Of a DNA stretch of 64,000 nucleotides, positions 10,066-19,300 are shown piece by piece. Each line of letters begins with the position of its first letter. The stretch's first letter is position 1. The position numbers and the translations under genes were made by a program. The stretch is from Symbiodinium natans (taxonomy: Eukaryota > Sar > Dinophyceae > Suessiales > Symbiodiniaceae): positions 608,501-672,500 of the forward strand of contig CAJNDS010002679.1 of assembly GCA_905221605.1 (NCBI GenBank), in the 5' to 3' direction. Below the pieces are notes generated by a model. It had not been told where the DNA came from and did no database searches. It saw nothing but the letters and a program-made list of their open reading frames with translations.

Positions 10066-10191
10066 GGTATTATATTTCAGGATTGCGAGCCAGTCCACTT
10101 CACGCAGCCATTTTCAGACGAGCGGCTCCACGATTCAGAAGACTAACCCTACGTTAAGACCCTAAATCCCTGAAGCACTTGGTCTCTGAAC

Positions 10192-10325
10192 CCCTAAACC
10201 CTAAACCCTAAACCCTAAACCCTAAACCCTAAACCCTAAACCCTAAACCCTAAACCCTAAACCCTAAACCCTAAACCCTAAACCCTAAACCCTAAACCCT
10301 AAACCCCACACCCTAAACCCTAAAC
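10192..10325. repeat. Telomere-like repeats, C-rich, near perfect
   Basis: About 18 CCCTAAA units. Confidence 0.97.
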
Positions 10326-10719
10326 TCTCCCTGACAGGCATTGCTCATTTGGCTTGACGTGGGCGCGCGGCGCTTGGAGCCAACAGTGTGCCTTGCCTGA
10401 GGCTCAGGCAATGTCCTCCCTAAGGTTTGAGGTTGAACCCTAAACCCTAAACCCTATAAACCCAGGCCCCGCAGCATAAGGCAGGGGTTTAGGGTTTAGG
10501 GTTTAGGCTTTAGGGTTTAGGGTTTAGGGTGTAGGGTGTAGGGTTTAGGCAGTTACAGCGGGGGGGGGGGGGGAGGGGCTTACGAAGCTTTAACACAGGC
10601 AGATTTTGTTCGCGAACCCTGCACGCTGGCTGCGCCTTGATGTTTTTTTCTCCAGCTTTGCCATCCCTACTACCCCCAGATGTCACTCAGAGTGTCAAAC
10701 ATCTAGGCATCTAAACATC

Positions 10720-10781
10720 TTATCCCTAAACCCTAAACCCTAAACCCTAAACCCTAAACCCTAAACCCTAAACCCTAAACA
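10720..10781. repeat. Telomere-like repeats, C-rich
   Basis: Perfect CCCTAAA array that ends in AAACAG, abutting a PPR piece. Confidence 0.95.
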
Positions 10782-10783
10782 GG

Positions 10784-10834
10784 GTCACCCTGAGCACGGC
10801 GATCAGCGCTTGCGAGAAGGACCGTGCGGAGTTT
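10784..10834 (+). CDS. PPR repeat exon-like piece
   Basis: Reads VTLSTAISACEKDRAEF. The CCCTAAACAG immediately upstream supplies a candidate AG acceptor. The next C-rich array begins at 10941. Confidence 0.65.
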
Positions 10835-10940
10835 GCTGTCTCATGCACCTCGGGGGCTTTCCCCTAAGACTCTCTGCCTTGGAGCCCCCAAGAAGCCTAA
10901 GCCCCCAAAGCCAAGGACAAATCCAAGAAGAGGACGAATA

Positions 10941-11238
10941 CCCTAAACCCTAAACCCTAAACCCTAAACCCTAAACCCTAAACCCTAAACCCTAAACCCT
11001 AAACCCTAAACCCTAAGCCCTAAACCCTAAACCCTAACCCTAAACCCTAAACCCCAAACCCTAACCCTAAACCCTAAACCCTAAACCTTAAACCCTAAAC
11101 CCTAAACCCTAAACCCTAAACCCTAAACCCAAACCCTAAACCCCAAACCCTAAACCCCAAACCCTAAGCCCTAAACCCTAAACCCTGACCCTAAACCCTA
11201 AACCCTAACCCTAAACCCTAAACCCTAAACCCTAAACA
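10941..11238. repeat. Telomere-like repeats, C-rich, about 300 bp
   Basis: The longest C-rich array seen, with CCCTAA, CCCCAAA and CCCTAAG variants scattered through it. Confidence 0.97.
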
Positions 11239-11297
11239 CTAGCAGGGTAGGGAGCCATCCCCCCACCCATGCGCATCCATCCCCTAGAGCTGGGGTA

Positions 11298-11369
11298 GGC
11301 CGCCGAGTGGCGCCCTGCTCTAACCCTGCTGGATGAGGCAGAGGCCGTGCGGCGCGGCTGCAACTGTGG
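11298..11369 (+). CDS. PPR repeat exon-like piece
   Basis: Reads AAEWRPALTLLDEAEAVRRG, the second half of a PPR unit. It lies between the 300-bp C-rich array and a G-rich array starting at 11370. Confidence 0.7.
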
Positions 11370-11693
11370 AGGGTTGAGGGTTGAGGGTTTAGGGTTCAGG
11401 GTTCAGGGTTCAGGGTTCAGGGTTCAGGGTTTAGGGTTTAGGGTAATAAAACACAAAATGAACTTGGACGTTTTGTCAAAATTACTTTTTATTAGTCTCT
11501 TCGTTTATTGTATGTTTACCTGCTATCTTGAACCAAGACAAGAACATTTCTTAAGGGTCGTGGGTGGCTGGGGGGGGTGGGGAAGGATCATGGCGCCGCC
11601 ACGAGGTCTGTGCCGCAATAGTTCTTGGGAGTCTTAAGTGGCGGAGTGAGTCTACATCTTTTACGTGCGTCAGGATCGATGTACTTGTCAAGA

Positions 11694-11756
11694 ACCCTAA
11701 ACCCTAAACCCTAAACCCTAAACCCTAAACCCTAAACCCTAAACCCTAAACCCTAT
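11694..11756. repeat. Telomere-like repeats, C-rich
   Basis: Nine CCCTAAA units. A G-rich stretch follows at 11765-11785 and a fuller G-rich array at 11905-11985. Confidence 0.95.
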
Positions 11757-12050
11757 AGGTCTTAAGGGTTCAGGGTTTAGGGTTGGGGACGTTTGGAGCA
11801 CAGCTCGGGTTCGAGACGCTGGTCGTTCGCGGACACGTTTACACTTCGAAGGAGGTCGGCTTCTATTCTGATCTTACTTGGAGGGCTCAGGGAAGGTCAG
11901 GCTTTAGGGTTTATAGGGTTTAGGGTTTAGGGTTTAGGGTTTAGGGTTTCGGGTTTAGGGTTTAGGGTTTAGGGCTTAGGGTTTAGGGGGCTCTCAATCC
12001 CCCAAACCTCAAACCCTCAACTGCCTGCAGCGCTGAAAAAGCCTCCGCAG

Positions 12051-12147
12051 TCTCTTGCGGCCCAACGTCGTGGCCTACAACTCCGCCATCAGTGCCTGCG
12101 AGAAGTCGGAGCAGTGGCGGAGAGGGCTCCTCCTCTTGAAGGACTGG
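12051..12147 (+). CDS. PPR repeat exon-like piece (complete unit)
   Basis: Reads LRPNVVAYNSAISACEKSEQ, then WRRGLLLLKDW, one complete 35-residue PPR repeat in a single open piece. Candidate acceptor CTCCGCAG ends at 12050. The downstream boundary is GGGGTTTAGG. This is the clearest one-exon-per-repeat example. Confidence 0.85.
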
Positions 12148-12174
12148 GGTTTAGGTGTTGATGAGAGTAGGGGC

Positions 12175-12458
12175 GTGCCCCTAAACCCTAAACCCTGAAC
12201 CCGAAACCCTAAACCCTAAACTCTAAACCCTAGACTCTAAACCCTAAACCCTAAACCCAAAGCCCTGAACCCTGAACCCTAAGCCCTAAACCATAAACCC
12301 ATAAGTTCATCCAAGTTGGTTTGTGCTTCACGGGCCCCAGCTCTAGACCGCAAATCCTGTAACATCTCCCTAAACCCTAAACCCTAAACCCTAAACCCTA
12401 AACCCTAAAGCCTAAAGCCCTAAACCCTAACCCCTCAAAACCCTAAACCCTAAAACCT
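12175..12458. repeat. Telomere-like repeats, C-rich (two blocks)
   Basis: CCCTAAA arrays at 12175-12302 and 12368-12458 separated by about 65 bp of unique DNA. Confidence 0.92.
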
Positions 12459-12461
12459 AAG

Positions 12462-12543
12462 AGGAGATGCGCTCGCGGCGCGTAGAGGCCGACGCCATCT
12501 CCTACAACTCGGCCATCAGCGCCTGCGAGAAGGCTCCTGAGCG
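12462..12543 (+). CDS. PPR repeat exon-like piece
   Basis: Reads EEMRSRRVEADAISYNSAIS, then ACEKAPER. The left junction is CCTAAG and the right junction is G/GTTTAGGG, so a telomere-like unit would supply the GT donor. Element 1 is inserted about 130 bp downstream, probably within the intron. Confidence 0.8.
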
Positions 12544-12620
12544 GTTTAGGGTTTAGTGTTTTGGGTTTAGGGCTTAGGGTTTAGGGCTTAGAGTTTAGGG
12601 TTTAGGGTTTAGGGTTTAGT
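12543..12620. repeat. Telomere-like repeats, G-rich
   Basis: TTTAGGG array immediately after a PPR piece, and the last array before element 1. Confidence 0.92.
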
Positions 12621-12671
12621 AATTTAGGGAAAGCCCAGAACAGCCGAAAGAACAAAACCCTCCGCCCTAAA

Positions 12672-12676
12672 TTGAA
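12672..12676 (+). repeat. Candidate 5-bp target-site duplication, element 1, left
   Basis: TTGAA lies immediately before the 5' LTR. The same TTGAA occurs at 26351-26355 just after the 3' LTR. Confidence 0.55.
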
Positions 12677-12822
12677 TGTATTTTATATCTGTGCATTCCC
12701 TCCACTTTTGCTTCCATGTATGTTGCACTTACTTGTGCCGCTCAAGCCCTCTGAGTAAAAAGGTTAGGCGCGCCCCTGCTCATGGCTTAACGGATAACAA
12801 CTGGTGGATTTCCCAAACTATA
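12677..12822 (+). repeat. 5' LTR of copia element 1
   Basis: A 146-bp direct repeat starting TGTATTTTATATC. The first 143 bp are identical to 26205-26347. The last three bases differ (ATA here, TTC in the 3' copy). It is unusually short for an LTR. The end at 12822 is supported by the PBS that follows and by the TSD position. The near identity implies recent insertion. Confidence 0.88.
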
Positions 12823-12834
12823 GGTTATCAGCCG
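12823..12834 (+). promoter_or_regulatory. Primer-binding site of element 1
   Basis: GGTTATCAGCCG begins directly after the 5' LTR. Element 2 has GGTTATGAGCCC in the same position. Both resemble the initiator-Met-type copia PBS (TGGTATCAG) with small differences. The priming tRNA is not established. Confidence 0.6.
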
Positions 12835-12885
12835 TAGGCTCCCCGGAGCTTGCGGCACCACTGACCTGGAGTTTCAACTCAGTGC

Positions 12886-15800
12886 ATGGGTGACAGCCCC
12901 GAGCTGGTCCCCACCGAGGTAGCAACTGATCTCGGTACAGACGGATTTACAGACGCAGAATCCGCGGAGATGGACCTCTCAGGCACTTTGGCTATGCCAC
13001 CGTCTACGGATGGCCGTGGCCTAGTGCTGGAAGAGAATGCAGCAGCAGCTAATGTGTTTGCGCCAAACGCACCTTCTCCTTTCGTAGGACTAGGAGCTCC
13101 GCAGATCCACATGTACCGACAACAGTTTCAGCAGAACATCACGATAGGTGAAACACCTGAACAAACAAGACTTCTCCTCACTGAGTTAGAGAACGAAGCA
13201 GAGTCCAGGCACCAGAGGTTCCGCCTAGCTGCTGAAGAAGCCCATGATCAACAAATCGCAGATGTTGAAGAAAGGGCTAACAGGCAGCACGAGGAAGTCG
13301 TTGCTAGACTTGAGTCTGAAATTGCTAGCCAAAGGTATAGCTTTGTCGCGAGGACCCAAGGTCTCTTTTCAGAACTCCAGCAACAAAACCAGATAATCAA
13401 TTTTCAGTCAGAACATTTTTCCGATGTTGGTTCGCAAATCACACGTCTCAGGACAACTCTGGTTGAAGAGGCTGAACAAAACAAGAGGGAAAGCATTAAC
13501 GAGATTGGGGAATGGTTTGGGAGAGAGCATGATGAGGCAATGAAAAGGTACCGCAGTATAGCCCTGGAAACTGAAGAGCAAATGAGGATTCAAAACATGA
13601 CCCTCCAAGATGAATTATCATCAATGGAGCGTGCGCTCCAGCTCGAACAGGACAGGAATTTAGGTATCAATCCCTCGCAGCAAGCTCAGTTTCCCAGCGC
13701 CACTGCCCCAGTTGCTCCAGCGCCAAGCGCCGGGCTTAGTGCTCCGTGTGCCCCTCAGTTTTCAGATCCGAGTGTGATTCCGATGAACATCAGGGCATTG
13801 TTTCCAAACTTCAGTTTTGGCGGTGTGGCAACTACTGCCACTCCAACAGGACCACAGGGTCCGGTTTCTGCCCCAGGGACCCCAACAGCATCAGCTAACG
13901 TCCCAAATCTAGGATTCTCTAGTGGTGGTTTGAACGCCGGAGCCCCTGGTCTTGCGGCCCCAACAGGCACGCCGGGAGGTCCGGCAGCCACAGGAGCCGA
14001 TTTAATCGCACAGACGCAGCAAGCGCTGCTTGAAGCCGCCAAGCTTCTTAAAGGAGACAAAAGCGGTGAAGATGACAAACCAAAGGTTAAAGAAGCTGAA
14101 ACCATCCGCCTGCCGGATTTCCCTAACCCCGAAACCTACCGTGCATGGAAAACCGCAACACGGGAAGCAGTTAGGGCAGCTTCAGATAGACCAGATGAAG
14201 CCTTCTCTTGGATTCTAGAGGTGTATTCTAAGAATGCTGATCATGACAAGCTTCGTGAGCCCGGTAAGTTTCTCACGCTGGATACCAAAATCCTAGCCGC
14301 TCTCACTAAGGTCGCCAAAGGTGAGTTATCTCGACAGGTACTCACTTTCAAGGAAACCGAGGCGGTTCAAGGACGTGCCGTACGAGGACGCCAGGTCTTG
14401 CTCATGTTTGATCAGTACTTCAAAACAAATGAAGAGGTAGGATCGCTCTATTCGGTAGAAGACCTTTTGAAGGTTACACTGCATAGTGACGATCTAACCA
14501 CATTTCTGCACAATTGGGAATCAGTCATTGCTGGCATGAGTCATGTCCCAGAAGAAATGGTTCTGCGTGATATCCTTCTTCGGCAAATCCGAAAGTCCTC
14601 AAGAATGAAGTATGATTTGGAAATCTACGACAGGGCGAAAGAGGGTTCTGCCTCACACTCCTATGCGTTCTTGTTGAAGTCAATCCGGGATTTGTTGACC
14701 CGTGAAAGGATGCGCAAGAACAGGGATAGAATCGCCAAGTCTCATGGGGACAAGTTTGGTGCTCCTGTTGTTGAAGGCGGAAGGCCGACACGCCCTCCGT
14801 CGAGGAGCGGCCGCGGAAGGGATCGCTCTGCCGGTAGCCAGTCCAATTCAAAGTCAAGGTCTCGCTCTAGGACCCCATCCAGATCTAGATCACCTAGCCG
14901 ATCGCAAAGCCCAAAGCCAGTTTGCTACGACTTTCAAAAGGGTAAGTGCACCAGGGGTGACAAGTGCAAGTTTTCGCACAAACCCCGTTCGCAATCCCCT
15001 GTTCGCACTGCCCCGAAGAAGAAACAGGTCTGCACGTTTTGGAAGAAGGGAAAGTGCACTAGGGGAGATAAGTGTCGTTTCTTGCATAGGGAACCGAGCC
15101 CTGCTCCCCCAGGTGGTGAAAACGCAGCCCCGGCCCCTAAGGGCCCAGACAAACCAAGGTCCCCGTCACCCGCGCCAACGCGCAGGAAACCAAGCCGTGG
15201 ACGCTCTAAGGAAAAGGATAGGAAGGCCGCATGCTGCATCTCGCTTGCGGCTGCAGCCTCAGCTGGTCCTGATGAGAGTGAACCACAAGATGGGGACGAA
15301 GACTACTGGGAAGTAGACTTCAAAAGGGGTGAAGCTGTTAGGCACCATCTGAAGTACAGAAGTACTATGTACAAGCCCGAAGTGTCATGTCCTGTTGCTC
15401 TTGAAAGGTTGAAGGGTAAGGCCAAAGTGATCAAGACGCTTCCCATTTCTCCATACACTGCAAAGGAGAACTGGGACTGGAAAGAGGGAAGAGGGGGAAC
15501 CGGCGATAAGATGCCGTGGACCGGCAAGACTGTTTTCAAGATCAAAGAACAAAACAAGAAGGTCAGGTTTTGCGACAAACCCAAAGTCAGGGAAATCCCT
15601 TTTGAGGGAAAGGGGTACAAACATTCCTACAAAGTTCGCAGGTACAATACTTGCTATGCTGATGCGGAAAACTGCCCTAAGCCTGACGCTAACGACCTTC
15701 AGGTTGCAATTAGGAACGCAAGGGAACTCAAGATGCTTCTTGCCCGGCATGAGGGGGGAGAGAAGACCGATTGCCACTTAGAGTGTGATGAGCCTGATTC

Positions 15801-16317
15801 TCTCATGTGTGGGATGTGCAAGCACGTCGTTGAGAGCTCAGAGATCGCTTGTCCAGGGATCGCCACACCCTTAGAATTCCTTGCTGACACAGGAAGCGAG
15901 GAGGACCTTATCAGCGAAGCTGATCGTGCTATGTACTTCGGCGAAGAGCCAGTAGGCAATGCAACACGACAAGTGAATCTCATCACTGCTAATGGTAACG
16001 TCAAAGGTGACAAGTCGGTTAGGATCGACTTCCCGGAGTTTGGCAAAGAGCTAGAGTTCTATGTTCTCAACAGCACCCCTCCTGTTTGCTCCGTAGGCAG
16101 AAGGTGCATGGAGGACGGTTATGAGTTCCACTGGTACCCCAAAAGGCCGCCTTACTTTGTTGCGCCCAATGGTCAAAGACTAAGGTGTAGAATGAGAGGT
16201 ATGGTCCCAGTGCTAGGGGGAGGAGCAATGGCCGCTCCAAGCACTAAGGAGGAAGCCTCAGGTTCTCTCGGACGACCAATTTTGTCCGAGGGTTTTCAGA
16301 AAACTGCCGCCCAATAG
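12886..16317 (+). CDS. gag: Gag polyprotein with RS region, two CCCH zinc fingers and aspartic protease motif (element 1)
   Basis: 1,143 residues from ATG 12886, 63 bp after the LTR. Residues 90-258 are charged and heptad-like (probable coiled coil). Residues 262-390 are Pro/Ala/Gly-rich. Residues about 402-610 are helical and probably the capsid. Residues 640-680 are an Arg/Ser-rich tract like SR splicing proteins. Two CCCH fingers follow at about 680-698 and 715-734, both C-x7-C-x5-C-x3-H, in place of the usual CCHC knuckle. A retroviral-type protease motif LADTGSEEDLI has its catalytic Asp at 1001. The ORF ends in TAG at 16315-16317, inside a predicted hairpin just after a slippery heptamer, so Gag-Pol is expected by -1 frameshifting. 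The capsid assignment is by position and composition only. Confidence 0.88.
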   Translation: MGDSPELVPTEVATDLGTDGFTDAESAEMDLSGTLAMPPSTDGRGLVLEENAAAANVFAPNAPSPFVGLGAPQIHMYRQQFQQNITIGETPEQTRLLLTELENEAESRHQRFRLAAEEAHDQQIADVEERANRQHEEVVARLESEIASQRYSFVARTQGLFSELQQQNQIINFQSEHFSDVGSQITRLRTTLVEEAEQNKRESINEIGEWFGREHDEAMKRYRSIALETEEQMRIQNMTLQDELSSMERALQLEQDRNLGINPSQQAQFPSATAPVAPAPSAGLSAPCAPQFSDPSVIPMNIRALFPNFSFGGVATTATPTGPQGPVSAPGTPTASANVPNLGFSSGGLNAGAPGLAAPTGTPGGPAATGADLIAQTQQALLEAAKLLKGDKSGEDDKPKVKEAETIRLPDFPNPETYRAWKTATREAVRAASDRPDEAFSWILEVYSKNADHDKLREPGKFLTLDTKILAALTKVAKGELSRQVLTFKETEAVQGRAVRGRQVLLMFDQYFKTNEEVGSLYSVEDLLKVTLHSDDLTTFLHNWESVIAGMSHVPEEMVLRDILLRQIRKSSRMKYDLEIYDRAKEGSASHSYAFLLKSIRDLLTRERMRKNRDRIAKSHGDKFGAPVVEGGRPTRPPSRSGRGRDRSAGSQSNSKSRSRSRTPSRSRSPSRSQSPKPVCYDFQKGKCTRGDKCKFSHKPRSQSPVRTAPKKKQVCTFWKKGKCTRGDKCRFLHREPSPAPPGGENAAPAPKGPDKPRSPSPAPTRRKPSRGRSKEKDRKAACCISLAAAASAGPDESEPQDGDEDYWEVDFKRGEAVRHHLKYRSTMYKPEVSCPVALERLKGKAKVIKTLPISPYTAKENWDWKEGRGGTGDKMPWTGKTVFKIKEQNKKVRFCDKPKVREIPFEGKGYKHSYKVRRYNTCYADAENCPKPDANDLQVAIRNARELKMLLARHEGGEKTDCHLECDEPDSLMCGMCKHVVESSEIACPGIATPLEFLADTGSEEDLISEADRAMYFGEEPVGNATRQVNLITANGNVKGDKSVRIDFPEFGKELEFYVLNSTPPVCSVGRRCMEDGYEFHWYPKRPPYFVAPNGQRLRCRMRGMVPVLGGGAMAAPSTKEEASGSLGRPILSEGFQKTAAQ

Positions 16318-16324
16318 GGCCGGC
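16290..16324 (+). promoter_or_regulatory. Candidate -1 programmed ribosomal frameshift site
   Basis: G/GGT/TTT at 16290-16296, read in the gag frame, is a canonical X-XXY-YYZ heptamer. After a 9-nt spacer, GCCGCCC (16306-16312) can pair with GGG-C-CGGC (16317-16324) around the loop AATA, leaving one bulged C. The gag stop TAG lies in the loop/stem. The pol frame is open from 16248, so slippage joins gag to pol without a stop. Confidence 0.75.
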
Positions 16325-19300
16325 CGAGGCTTTCGCAGGAGCAGCAGAGGAACGAGATCCAGTGGTCGAGCACCCCGATCCTGAGATCTCCGCAGCCATC
16401 AATGAGGTGCCGCCGATAGATATCCCCAAAGAGAAGCTCAAAAGACCAGGTTGGGTTTCGCACCCAAATGCTAAGTACTTGATTGTTGGACACAAACCAA
16501 AGACGTTTCGTACTGCTACACCAAGGTTTCCAAGATGCGAAGTCAGATCTACTTGGTTGTTCAGGGAAGGTTCTTGGGTCAAGGTTGAGGATAAAGTGAA
16601 CGTCAGGGAGCTTGACAACAAAGTTGCCCGACTGGAGGGTAATCCAATCCTGAGCCTCACTATCTTCGAAGACCCCGATGTTGAACCTGACAGTGACAAC
16701 GAAGGAAACGCCCGCAGTCTTGCAGAGGCCGATCTGAAAGCTGAAGCCAAATCTGTTGAGCACTTGTTCTCGCACAGGCCCAAGAATCCGTTCTGCGAGG
16801 TATGTCAGCGCGCAAAGATGTTGGCTCCCCAAGCCCGCAAAAAGGGGGGCTCAAGTACCATTGTGTCAAAGGCCTTTGGGGATCACATCACTGTTGACCA
16901 TATCATCACTCGTGACCTTCGTGACCATGGGTTCCAGGACGAAAGGGTCGCACTTGTTGTTAAGGACGTGTTCACCAAATTTCGTTACGTCTACCCCTCT
17001 CCGACTAAGTCAAGCGATCAGTGTTTTGAAGACCTTCTTCACTTCCTAGGTCAAGAAGATGCAGTTGGCGTTTTCTACTCAGACAACGCACCTGAACTTC
17101 ATGCCGCTATCAAAAGCCTAGGTGTCCGACATGTTACATCCCGCGAATATGTGGACACCAACAAGTCGGTAATCGAAAGAGAAATTCGGACGATTTTGGA
17201 GGGTACCCGCTCCAACCTTGTTCAGGCGGGTCTCCCCGACAAGCTTTGGCCGTTGGCCGCCCAACACCGCGCGATGGCACTTAATGCAACTAAGAGGCTT
17301 GACAACGGGATTGTTCCCTGGGAGGCCAGGTATGGGGAACCGTTTTCAGGGATCATGATTCCTTTTGGTGCACGTGTGTTGTACTGGAACAACCCCAAAC
17401 AGAACATTCCTGCGAGCTCTAAGTTTGCGCCGACTGGTGTTGAGGGAATATTTCTTGGTTACCACGTTCAGCCTGGCTTCGTTTGGAAGGAGGAATACCT
17501 CGTCACCCCCGTCAAGGGTTGTGACTTTGCGTTCGAGATAGGAAACTTTCCTATTCTGAGGTCGAAGCGAATGGAGTTGTTGCCTGGGGATTTCACATTC
17601 CCAATGAGATCCGAACAGCTTGCACTGCAGGAGAGCCTCCGTAAGCCGACCCTCTCAGATCAGGACTGCTCGTGGGGAGGCACAGATGGTGCCGGACCAC
17701 GCGCCCCGCCTGGGGATTCGCCGGACGAGCCTTTGCCTCCGCCCGGTGTGCCTGATTTGGACGGCTCCGATTTGAAGGATCGTTTGTCCGAGTACTTGGA
17801 CCAAGTGGCTAAGGAAAACGAGGACTATGTTCCCGAAGATGTCGGAGCTGTGGAGGACTGGCTGGGGAGGGATGCTCCTGGATCTTCTAAGGAAGCAACA
17901 TCCGTGCCTAAGGCCTCATCTACTCTACCAAGACATGACCCCAAAACCATGCCTGACGGGAAGAAAGTCCCCAGAGGGTATAACTGGGACGGGGTGAGGT
18001 TGGTTAGAGATAAGAAAGGTTCCAAAAGGCCACCTGATACTCCTTCGGAATTTTGGCACATGTATTCCAAGGCACAACGGGAGGCTGACATTGAAAGATT
18101 CGAACGCAAGAAGGCTCGTGAAGCCGAGGAAGATGCTCGCAAGGCCCTTAGAGACTCCCCGGCCATGCCTGTCATCGCCGAGCCTGACCCCGAGCCCCAT
18201 AGGGATCGCATGGCGTCCTTGTATTGGGCCAAACTTGGTCAGGTTGCGAGTGAGATGTTTGCTGCTGTTGCCAGGGTTGTCGGGCCTAAAGAAATCGAAA
18301 GTACTCCCGCTGCGAAAGAAGCCATGGACCGAGAATGGAAGAAACTTGCCGATAAGTCTTGCTGGCTCGAAAAGAAGGTTCGAGAATACCGGGATGTTGC
18401 CGCGGAAGCCAAACACAAGAATGTCAAGGCCCATTTCGGGAAAATCTTTGAGATTTGTTCGGTCAAAGGGGATGAACTCCCGGACGGGCACCCCCAGAAG
18501 AAATGGAAGGGTCGTAGTGTTTTCCAGGGCGACAACGTCCAGGACGAAAATCACGATCACGCCATTTTCGCCGAACTAGGATCAAGCCCCGCTAGTATGG
18601 AGGCCGGGAAAATCATCGATGTGTTTGGTAGCCAACCCGGGTACGTGAAACAGCAGGCTGATGGCATCGCTGCATACACACAAGCCCTTTTTAAAGGCAT
18701 CGAAACGTGGGTCCGTCTCCCTCGAAACAGATGGCCTAAAGAATGGTCTGGGTATGAAGATCCTGTTTGCCCACTCAGGCTCGCTTTGTACGGCCACCCT
18801 GACTCAGGTGGTATCTGGGAAAGGTACTGTACCGAACAGTTAGAGAGTGTTGGTTTTACTGCAGTTCTACCCGACATTTGGCATTCTGTTTTCTACCATG
18901 CTGAACTAGATTTGTTGCTTGTTGTGTACGTTGATGACTTCAAGATGGCCGGCCCCCAAGACAAAATCAACAAAGGTTGGGAGTTGATCGCTAAGGTGAT
19001 TGACATGGAACCAGCCGAGGTCTTGGGACGGTACTTCGGGTGTCATCACGTTGAGCAAAATCAGGTCCAGCTTTCACGGGAGGACCACCCATTTGCTTAC
19101 GTCTTCGACAAGAAGCACGCTAGCCCAGCTGCCGACTACCAAGTCCGGCCGAACCGCAAAGAGGACTTCTGGGAGGTCGACGCTGAGTTAGCTGCAGTCG
19201 TTAGGCATCACATCTATCCTCGTAGGAAACTTTATGTGCCTACACAGGACGACGTGTCGAAATTTCCCCACATAAGCTGTCAACGAATCACGGTGTTTGA

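Noticed and set aside
12731-12749. Spliced-leader-like motif in the element 1 LTR
   Set aside because: Only GCTCAAG (7 nt) matches. This is expected by chance.
16362-16364. GTG as the start codon of element 1 pol
   Set aside because: The host is eukaryotic, the frame is open from 16248, and a canonical -1 frameshift site lies upstream. GTG is only the first permissive codon.
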